From Clostridiaceae bacterium (GTDB lineage: Bacteria; Bacillota; Clostridia; Acetivibrionales; DUMC01), in the NCBI GenBank assembly GCA_012512865.1, contig JAAZDH010000081.1:1-12084 (forward strand): 12,084 nt of DNA, written 5' to 3'. Under the pieces are notes generated by a model. It saw only the letters and a list, made by a program, of their open reading frames with translations, did not search any database and was not told the origin of the DNA. This document shows, piece by piece, positions 7,046 through 12,084 of this stretch. The stretch's first letter is position 1. Every line of letters starts with the position of its first letter. The position numbers and the translations under genes were made by a program.

Positions 7046-7075
7046 CCGCCAAAGTATACTCTTGGTGGCCTTTTT
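7046..7075 (+). promoter_or_regulatory. Dyad upstream of the TasA-like promoter (operator or small terminator)
   Basis: CCGCCAA (7046-7052) pairs with TTGGTGG (7062-7068) through one G-T pair, around a 9-base loop containing the palindrome AGTATACT. On the plus strand five T residues follow (7071-7075), so it could end plus-strand readthrough. On the minus strand it lies just upstream of the -35 region of the TasA-like gene and could bind a regulator. The sequence alone does not decide between the two. Confidence 0.45.
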
Positions 7076-7133
7076 GTATAAATGTATTTGCCACTAAATT
7101 ATTACATGAATACTACTTTTGTGTTATTTTAAC

Positions 7134-7163
7134 GGGAACGATTTCCCAAGGAGCCCCTCTTGG
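7134..7163. promoter_or_regulatory. Two overlapping inverted repeats in the divergent region
   Basis: GGGAA (7134-7138) and TTCCC (7143-7147) flank a 4-base CGAT spacer. The CC of that arm also begins CCAAGGAG (7146-7153), which pairs with CTCTTGG (7157-7163) with one bulged G. The two hairpins share bases and would exclude each other in RNA. They lie about 275 bases before the DUF5305-like start, so they could be an operator or part of a leader. Confidence 0.35.
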
Positions 7164-7370
7164 AGTTTATTTACAAGCATCTATTTGCAAGCTTTTCGTG
7201 TTTAGCGAGGAAATACGAATAAAAAGAGATGAAAGATAATAATGTGTAGTAAATATGTATAATAAAACTTCATAGAAAATACTGGGAAATATGTTATAAA
7301 TAAAGGGGCTGTTATACCGCAGTACACAAAGAAGGGCAATTATATGTAAAAGATTTATTATTTTTTTAAA

Positions 7371-7442
7371 GAAACTGTTATACATAAATGAACTGTTGTA
7401 CGTAAAGAAGCCGTTACATGTAAAGGGGTTATCATATTATGA
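7371..7442 (+). repeat. About 18-bp decaying repeats running into the DUF5305-like start codon
   Basis: Blocks at 7371-7389, 7390-7406 and 7407-7424 follow the pattern GAA-C-GTTATAC(A/G)T-AAA. A fourth, more diverged block (7425-7442) contains the start ATG. A related piece, GGCTGTTATAC, lies at 7307-7317. The third block ends in the AAAGGGG used as Shine-Dalgarno (7422-7428). The arrangement parallels the 20-bp repeats ahead of the signal peptidase. Confidence 0.55.
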
Positions 7443-8521
7443 GACTGAAAATAGCAAAAACACTGAAAATTATATTAATAGTGGTAAATATTATCTTAAT
7501 TATAGGAGCATTTATTTATCTTTACCTGTATTATACTATACCTCATCTTATGGAGGAAAAGATTCCCAAATATGAGTACGCTCAAAAAGGGGAAGCTAAT
7601 TACCGGGTTTTTTTAAAGCCAAATGATTTATATGATGAAGAAAGCATGGATGAAGGTAAAATATATATTACGCAGATTGTTGATTATATAAAAGTCAACT
7701 TTGCTTATAACTTCCAGGGGAATATGCCTGCAGATATCAAGGGGGACTATGAAATTGTAGCTGTAATGGAAGGTTATACTGTTCAAAATGAAGTTGAAAG
7801 AACGATATGGAAGAAAGTATTTCCTGTAGTGGAGAAAACAAATATTAAAGCTCACAAGGAAAGTATTTTGATAGATGGAGAAGCTTTAATCAAGCTTGAG
7901 GAATACGCGGAATATGCCAAAAATTTAATGGAAACCCTGAAAATCAGTTCAATTAATAAGCTTTGTGTACAGATGAATGTAAACTTGACAGCTAAAGCCG
8001 ATAATGGCGGGATTTCTGTACAGGGGAAAATGTCCCCGACCATTGAAATACCATTGAATATAAATTACTTTATGATAGGTAAATCAGGCAGGGAAGAAAA
8101 ACCTGGGAAAGTGGAAGAGAGCAGGCAGGTACAAATTCCCGCAGACAAGAGAATAATTATACTGAATGGAGCGATAATACTAGTTTTAATCTTAACTCTT
8201 CTCTACCTAATAATATTTACTAAAGCACCCACGAGGGAAGATATTTACATAAAGAAATTCAGGAGGATGTTCAAAAGCCATGGCAACCGCCTGGCAGCCC
8301 TGGATGACAAGTTTAATGCCCCCGATAAGCACTTCTGCAGCGTGAGGACTATTGATGATCTCGTGAAAATTGCCGATGAGCTGGGGAAACCGGTTTTGTA
8401 CGAGTATAACCCAAATTATATGCAAATAATAAAGTTTTATGTAATTGATGACCCTTGGATATACATGCTGAATGTAAGGGAGTATATATATGGATTAATA
8501 GATAAAGATACGATTTATTAG
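7439..8521 (+). CDS. DUF5305-like membrane protein
   Basis: This is a 360-residue protein of unknown biochemical role, similar to the DUF5305 family, which I know from archaea and bacteria near SipW/archaeal-type signal peptidases. A first TM helix (about 9-32) is followed by a roughly 205-residue outside domain. That domain opens with the family-like YAQKGEANYRVFLKPNDLY (47-65), continues in beta-strand-rich sequence, and contains IDGEALIKLEEYAEYAKNL (145-163). A second TM helix (about 239-261) precedes a cytoplasmic part with VRTIDDLVKIADELGKPVL, typical of the family end. The ATG follows AAAGGGG (7422-7428) by 10 bases. It is divergent from the TasA-like gene. A role in secretion, processing or assembly of the SipW-class proteins is inferred from context only. 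Confidence 0.82.
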   Translation: MRLKIAKTLKIILIVVNIILIIGAFIYLYLYYTIPHLMEEKIPKYEYAQKGEANYRVFLKPNDLYDEESMDEGKIYITQIVDYIKVNFAYNFQGNMPADIKGDYEIVAVMEGYTVQNEVERTIWKKVFPVVEKTNIKAHKESILIDGEALIKLEEYAEYAKNLMETLKISSINKLCVQMNVNLTAKADNGGISVQGKMSPTIEIPLNINYFMIGKSGREEKPGKVEESRQVQIPADKRIIILNGAIILVLILTLLYLIIFTKAPTREDIYIKKFRRMFKSHGNRLAALDDKFNAPDKHFCSVRTIDDLVKIADELGKPVLYEYNPNYMQIIKFYVIDDPWIYMLNVREYIYGLIDKDTIY

Positions 8522-8541
8522 CTAAAAGTAAGCAGCTTCAT

Positions 8542-8643
8542 TTAATACCCCAGGATTCTCATGCAGGACCTTATCTTTACATGAAACGTAAATGCCCGGT
8601 CTTCAGGTTTTCCAGGTGGGGGCGGCTTATTTATGTCAACCAT
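8542..8643 (-). CDS. Possible small ORF, in frame after the GerMN lipoprotein stop
   Basis: This 33-codon frame begins MVDINKPPPPGKPEDR and ends in TAA at 8542-8544. It is in the same frame as the lipoprotein gene upstream of it; only the TAA at 8656-8658 and four codons lie between them. AAGGGA stands 8 bases before the ATG. The product has a Pro-rich start and one Cys and resembles nothing I know. It could be a real small protein, a former C-terminal extension cut off by a stop mutation, or chance. The convergent gap 8522-8655 has no clear terminator. Confidence 0.3.
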   Translation of the reverse strand: MVDINKPPPPGKPEDRAFTFHVKIRSCMRILGY

Positions 8644-8655
8644 GTCCCACGTCCC

Positions 8656-9762
8656 TTATTTAAACTCATACGTATTTTCGGTATCTACCGTAAAATAGTC
8701 GTCCGGTCCCATTAACATGTGGCCTGATGAATATGGCTTTCCTTCCAGCTTAATTTTAACCCTTGTCTTTTGGAAGTATTCTCCGAAAGTATTTACGACA
8801 CTTTTTAGAATCATGGATTCGAGGGAGGTGCCGGCGTTCATTTCTGTTACAAAGTGGGATGACAGGTCAACTGTAACCATGTCATTATTGTCGTCCAAGG
8901 CAATATCCAGGATCCTGGTATTGTCCGAAAAAACTCCTGTTAACCCGCTGCCTTCCGGCACTTGTTTCATTGCTTTTTCAAGGACTTCTTCCACATCCTG
9001 GTTGGTAAGGAATGCAATTTCACTGTTGATGTATGCAACCTTGTCATTGTTGAAATCAGGGAAGTAAATGCGTATACGCTCCTTATATGGTACATTCCTT
9101 TCAATCTTTTCAAGCTCGCTGGTTACCGTGAAATCATCTTCCTTGGATTTAAATATCCTTTTTACGTACCCAATATCCTTTACGTAGTAATCGGTTATAA
9201 CTGAATATGGACCGTCAGACGTGACTTCAAGAGCCGTGTAATTGCCCAGGGGGGTAGAAATCTCTTTATCAAGCGAAGTTATGCTTCTCTTGGTTCCATC
9301 TTTTAGTTCCCATAAAGTGCCTACCTTGATAGGTTCCTTTAAGAGAACTTCTTCCTTGTCATCTTTTAAAGCGGTATAATCATAGCGGTGATACACTTCA
9401 CCACGGTTCAGTACCCTCCGCAGTTCCCCGTTCTTTATCTCGTAAACGACTGCAAGGTTAGTTCCAGGGTTAAGGTTTCTAACCTGCATAATGTTATCCT
9501 TGATATACTCCACGTAGGTTTTGTACTCGGCATACTCGTTACCTATACCCTTGTAAGCCATGTGGAGGTTTTCAATAAAGGGGAAGTAGTCGGCAACTTT
9601 TGGTTGGGTTTCACCGGGTTGAGTGCCGCGGGCGCCGGAAGTTTTGCCGCCCCGGTCTTCCGTGGTCCTGGTGCCGCCGGCGCATGAGACAAGTAATATG
9701 GCTGATATAAGTATTAAAATTAGTTTCAGCGGAATTGCTCTTATCATAACTGTTCTTTTCAT
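8656..9762 (-). CDS. GerMN-domain lipoprotein
   Basis: This is a 368-residue membrane-anchored lipoprotein. The signal peptide ends LLVSC, so Cys27 should be lipidated. A Gly/Thr/Arg-rich linker (28-55) follows, then a beta-rich middle domain (about 57-225). The C-terminal part from about 228 is a GerMN-type domain: IRIYFPDFNNDKVAY opens it, then VEEVLEKAM, GLTGVFSDNTRILDIALD and MVTVDLSSHFVTEM, ending with VKIKLEGKPY and a final strand. GerMN domains occur in the spore germination protein GerM and in lipoproteins such as LpqB, and are thought to bind other proteins or glycans. This one stands alone, so spore function is not implied. The start ATG has AAGGAG at 9773-9778. It is on the opposite strand to the DUF5305-like gene, which it faces. 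Confidence 0.85.
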   Translation of the reverse strand: MKRTVMIRAIPLKLILILISAILLVSCAGGTRTTEDRGGKTSGARGTQPGETQPKVADYFPFIENLHMAYKGIGNEYAEYKTYVEYIKDNIMQVRNLNPGTNLAVVYEIKNGELRRVLNRGEVYHRYDYTALKDDKEEVLLKEPIKVGTLWELKDGTKRSITSLDKEISTPLGNYTALEVTSDGPYSVITDYYVKDIGYVKRIFKSKEDDFTVTSELEKIERNVPYKERIRIYFPDFNNDKVAYINSEIAFLTNQDVEEVLEKAMKQVPEGSGLTGVFSDNTRILDIALDDNNDMVTVDLSSHFVTEMNAGTSLESMILKSVVNTFGEYFQKTRVKIKLEGKPYSSGHMLMGPDDYFTVDTENTYEFK

Positions 9763-10308
9763 TTATTTAAGGCTCCTTTTGTTATATACTTTTTTATATT
9801 GATAAATTTCATGCTTATAAATGCATACTTGGCAAATATTATATTTTTTTGAACATTATATTGCTGAATATATTGCTGAATTATTGCCTGTGACATTGCT
9901 ATATTACGCTGCATTATACTGTCGTATGTTGCTCCATGTGCTGCTCCGTGTATTGTCATATCGTCATATATTATTACATTATCGCCAAATATTATGCCAA
10001 TGCTGCAAAATATTATACTGCATTTTATACTGCATTTTGCAGAATATTATACCAGTGTATTGATGAAATGCATCTGCAAGCAATGCGTTTTTTATCTTTA
10101 AAACAATATATCATTATCCATTAAATAATATGGCTTTTTAGCTTTTATAAATAAATTATATCACATTTAGATATTACCGGGTTTTTAAATCTTTATTACA
10201 CTCGTTAAATAAAATTTGTGCGCACAGCTCCTGTTGCATAGCGGGGTAGCGTGGAATGAATAAAGATGGCAGAAAGACTATCATTATAACCAAGTACTAT
10301 TCCATATA
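9763..10308. other. 546-base gap with degenerate 12-bp repeats
   Basis: No credible gene is present; the open frames seen give low-complexity Ile/Leu/Tyr/Cys strings created by repeats. The part near 9770 holds the Shine-Dalgarno site of the GerMN gene. 9857-10052 is repeat-rich. 10130-10308 is AT-rich, contains the palindrome GTGCGCAC near 10217-10224, and has no clear terminator for the gene ending at 10309. A minus-strand promoter for the GerMN gene must lie here or farther up, but I cannot single it out. Confidence 0.6.
9857..10052. repeat. Short tandem and dispersed repeats of 12-15 bp
   Basis: TATATTGCTGAA is perfectly duplicated at 9857-9868 and 9869-9880. TATACTGCATTT is perfectly duplicated at 10014-10025 and 10026-10037. 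The second pair is flanked by TGCAAAATATTATAC (10004-10018) and TGCAGAATATTATAC (10038-10052), one mismatch apart. Between them many looser ATTGCTG, TGCTCC and TATTGTC elements repeat every 10-13 bases. Confidence 0.7.
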
Positions 10309-12045
10309 CTATTTCATAACCCTGTACGCCACAAACCCCGGCTCATTTTGTACGGCCTTGTTGTCGCGGAGGGTTGCCGGGATAAAATCCAGGAAAAACA
10401 GGTATTTTGCATTTTGAGCCATGCCGTAATGCCAACCGCTTTCATCGGGTACCTGGAACCTAATGTTATTGAGAAGCCACTGGCCAAGTTCCTGCTCCGT
10501 TTGGGGCCAGTCGAAATTGCTGTTTATAAGTATTCTCCCGATATGCATGCTGCTCCTTATGTTCGTAAAATTGGCAGCATTGACGAGGCTTATGTATAAG
10601 AGATCGCTTGATGTATAGTACAGTACGTTCCCATCGTATACCATGAATCCTGCAGTCATGGGGAAAACACATGATTTTTCCACCGCTTCCTTTTCAATGT
10701 TAAAAAGGCTTAGCCTACCGCAGGAAAGGGCAACCAGGATTGATTTTTCACCGAATGGACAAAAAACAACTATTTCATGCTTGTGCTCCTGTCCCGGATT
10801 ATAAAGGGCATTAGGTTCATCTTTTTTTTGCTCACCATGACTTTCAGCCCTGGAATCATAATCATCACTACATGCCAGGTAACCGGCATCATACTCCTTT
10901 AAATCGCCCGTTTCCACGCTATATACCATGATTTTAGAGTTTTCCCCTGCATTTGCACTGGCAAGCAGGATTATGTGCTGGCTGTCGGTAACAGCAATCT
11001 TATTAGCATAAACCACTGGCATTCCCATATCATATTCTGCCAGGAATTTTCCGCCGGAAGAGAAAAGCGAAACCTTACCTGTTTTCATGTCAAAGACGTA
11101 TATATTGGATTCCTTGACCGTAAGAGCGGTGCATTCTTTTAGCCTTTCGCTTGATATTTTCCCTGCAAGGGAACCGTTTTCTGCATCGTGTACGTAAATG
11201 ACATTGCCATGCCTGTGAAGCATCGCATCCTTCCCGGCCATGCCATATCCCGTCTTACCTCCTGCCATATCTCCTTCCATATTTCCTTCAACATCCCCTG
11301 CCGTGTATCCTGCCATGTCTTTTGTTATATTTCCTGCCATGTTTCCTGCCATGTCCTCTGTTATATTTCCTGCCATGCTTCCTGCTGCATTTCCTGTTTT
11401 GTCCCCTGCTTCATTGCTATTATTTGATGTATTGCTCGTTTCATTGCTTGCTTTATTGCTTGTTTTATTACTTGCATTATTGCCTGATTTATCACTTGTT
11501 TCATCCCCTGTTTTTTCACCGGGATCTTCGCCGGGACATAACAGGTAAAGATACTTGTTTTCGGCGGCGACGGACACCGGGGTCCTTGATTTGTCTATCA
11601 TCGTGTAGACCATATTGGTGGAAGGCTGCATCAAGGGAGAAATATTCATCAAGTAGTTGTGGCTTCCGGGTGATGAAAAGTCTTCCTCCTGTTGGTTACC
11701 TGCAACTGGAGGAACAATAGTGTCCCCGGGCTTTATTGTTTGCGGGGCACAACCGGGGCATGACAATAATGTTGACAGCAGCAATGCTGGTAATAGCATT
11801 AATTTAACTACTGCTGCGGGAGCGGCGCTTGTTAACCCGGTAAATTTTAATGATAATAACTTAAATAACTTAGCTATTGTCGCAAATGCGACATTTCTTG
11901 GTTTTATAAGGTTTCTTGACCCTGTGATACCTCTTGGTTTAATAAACTTTATTAATTTTGTTAATTTCGTTAATTCTACGAATCTTATTGATCTTATTAA
12001 CCTTATTATTCTTGTTAATCTTACGGTGCCTCTTCCTGGTTTCAA
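10309..12045 (-). CDS. Predicted propeller-like lipoprotein with low-complexity insert
   Basis: This 578-residue protein is predicted to be lipid-anchored outside the membrane. The only possible start in this frame is TTG at 12045: TGA stands two codons upstream and no ATG, GTG or other TTG occurs before the hydrophobic core. AGAAGGG is 7 bases before the TTG. An unusual basic N-terminus of about 75 residues (RLTRIIRLIRSIRF, then ELTKLTKLIKFIKP) precedes the core VVKLMLLPALLLSTLLSC, with lipobox Cys96. From about 155 to the end there are repeated short beta motifs such as NKYLYLLC, GNVIYVHDAENGSL, SNIYVFDMKTGKVSLF and SKIMVYSVETGDL, like PQQ/WD-type propeller blades. Between the first two of these, residues 171-273 are a Ser/Asn/Thr then Met-Ala-Gly-rich insert. 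No catalytic motif is visible. A binding or scaffold role is plausible. Confidence 0.75.
   Translation of the reverse strand: MKPGRGTVRLTRIIRLIRSIRFVELTKLTKLIKFIKPRGITGSRNLIKPRNVAFATIAKLFKLLSLKFTGLTSAAPAAVVKLMLLPALLLSTLLSCPGCAPQTIKPGDTIVPPVAGNQQEEDFSSPGSHNYLMNISPLMQPSTNMVYTMIDKSRTPVSVAAENKYLYLLCPGEDPGEKTGDETSDKSGNNASNKTSNKASNETSNTSNNSNEAGDKTGNAAGSMAGNITEDMAGNMAGNITKDMAGYTAGDVEGNMEGDMAGGKTGYGMAGKDAMLHRHGNVIYVHDAENGSLAGKISSERLKECTALTVKESNIYVFDMKTGKVSLFSSGGKFLAEYDMGMPVVYANKIAVTDSQHIILLASANAGENSKIMVYSVETGDLKEYDAGYLACSDDYDSRAESHGEQKKDEPNALYNPGQEHKHEIVVFCPFGEKSILVALSCGRLSLFNIEKEAVEKSCVFPMTAGFMVYDGNVLYYTSSDLLYISLVNAANFTNIRSSMHIGRILINSNFDWPQTEQELGQWLLNNIRFQVPDESGWHYGMAQNAKYLFFLDFIPATLRDNKAVQNEPGFVAYRVMK
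11227..11535 (-). repeat. In-frame low-complexity repeats inside the lipoprotein gene
   Basis: The minus-strand coding repeats give first NKTSNKASNETSNTSN-like blocks, then MAGN-ITEDMAGN-MAGN-ITKDMAG-like blocks, in steps of 12 bases (four codons) with some 6-base variation. On the plus strand it reads as runs of TTTCCTGCCATG. The repeats lie in one predicted loop between beta strands, so the fold could tolerate them. Confidence 0.75.
11930..12030 (-). repeat. 9-bp-step repeats encoding the basic N-terminus
   Basis: On the plus strand, TTATT and TTAAT blocks recur about every 9 bases (for example CTTATTGAT, CTTATTAAC, CTTATTATT, CTTGTTAAT). On the coding strand they give repeated R/K-L/I-I/T triplets such as LTRIIRLIRSIRF and LTKLTKLIKFIK. 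These precede the lipoprotein signal core and make its n-region far longer than usual. Confidence 0.55.
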
Positions 12046-12084
12046 TTGTCAACCCTTCTTTCAGCAGCGCTTTTCATGCATGAA
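12042..12084 (-). CDS. Possible 3' end of an upstream gene cut by the window edge
   Basis: One minus-strand frame is open from the edge and ends at TGA (12042-12044), giving SCMKSAAERRVDN as visible C-terminus. The other two frames have stops. Its TGA overlaps the TTG start of the downstream lipoprotein (TTGA, 4-base overlap), and the AGAAGGG Shine-Dalgarno lies inside it. This is the usual look of a coupled gene pair in an operon. Thirteen codons are too few to identify a product. Confidence 0.4.
   Translation of the reverse strand, partial: SCMKSAAERRVDN

Larger units (their letters stand above)
6966..7438. other. Divergent intergenic region between TasA-like and DUF5305-like genes
   Basis: No convincing gene is seen in these roughly 470 bases. 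They hold the minus-strand Shine-Dalgarno site, a TATAAT for the TasA-like gene (7016-7021), a 7-bp dyad (7046-7068), two overlapping dyads (7134-7163), and repeats before the DUF5305-like start (7371-7442). An open plus-strand stretch that enters from inside the TasA-like gene and ends near 7239 has no good start signal or recognisable product. A TATAAT at 7258-7263 on the plus strand could serve the DUF5305-like gene, but no -35 box stands at 17-18 bases. Confidence 0.6.

Noticed and set aside
6697..7239. Plus-strand frame crossing the TasA-like start and entering the intergenic region
   Set aside because: Most of its recognisable length is antisense to the TasA-like gene, it has no Shine-Dalgarno site, and the intergenic remainder shows no domain.
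9821..10124. Plus-strand frames giving Ile/Leu/Tyr/Cys-rich peptides
   Set aside because: They arise from 12-bp AT-rich repeats, lack ribosome sites and overlap one another in different frames.
11188..11720. Three overlapping plus-strand frames in the lipoprotein gene
   Set aside because: They are antisense readings of the MAGN and TSNK repeats; peptides such as PCFLPCPLLYFLPC are typical shadow products.

Overview
The window looks like a chromosomal segment of a low-to-moderate-GC Bacillota bacterium, most likely a clostridium. The reasons are the purine-rich Shine-Dalgarno sites (AAGGAG, AAGGGGG, GGAGG types), the use of ATG, GTG and TTG starts, a GerMN-domain lipoprotein, a HisKA_3/NarL two-component pair, and the SipW/TasA-like secretion genes. 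No rRNA, tRNA, CRISPR array, transposase, integrase or phage gene was seen.

Layout. Positions 1-522 are a low-complexity, AT-rich upstream region with two pairs of imperfect direct repeats. A plus-strand block follows: a six-TM/GAF/HisKA_3 sensor kinase (523-2514); a NarL-type response regulator overlapping it by 4 bases (2511-3134); a 137-residue protein with a SipW-type signal peptide (3222-3635); a 296-residue protein with the same kind of signal peptide and a long acidic Asp/Gly/Asn-rich repeat tail (3699-4589); and a 413-residue signal peptidase I of the Ser/His (SipW, archaeal/ER) type with an extra multi-TM N-terminal domain (4700-5941). A convergent terminator (6064-6104) separates this block from a minus-strand TasA/CalY-like secreted protein (6198-6959). 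Across a 479-base divergent intergenic region with several dyads lies a plus-strand DUF5305-like membrane protein (7439-8521). The right third is on the minus strand: a GerMN lipoprotein (8656-9762) and a predicted propeller-like lipoprotein with a low-complexity insert (10309-12045). The start of the latter overlaps the stop of an upstream reading frame that runs off the window.

How the genes may work together. Three proteins carry SipW-type signal peptides (Y-A/G followed by a VW, FW or IW start of the mature chain). They lie around one SipW-type peptidase and one DUF5305-like protein, so the simplest reading is a dedicated export-and-assembly locus for surface or matrix fibres, under control of the adjacent two-component system. 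The TasA-like gene has a perfect TATAAT but no recognisable -35 box, and a dyad lies just upstream. This fits an activator-dependent promoter, possibly served by the local response regulator; that link is inference.

A second theme is unusual: short decaying tandem repeats (9, 12, about 19-20, and 48 bp) occur in nearly every intergenic junction and inside several genes. They include the acidic tail, the propeller insert, the N-terminus of the last lipoprotein, and six copies of a roughly 20-bp unit whose last copy supplies the peptidase start codon. This looks like widespread replication-slippage growth, not a classical mobile repeat.
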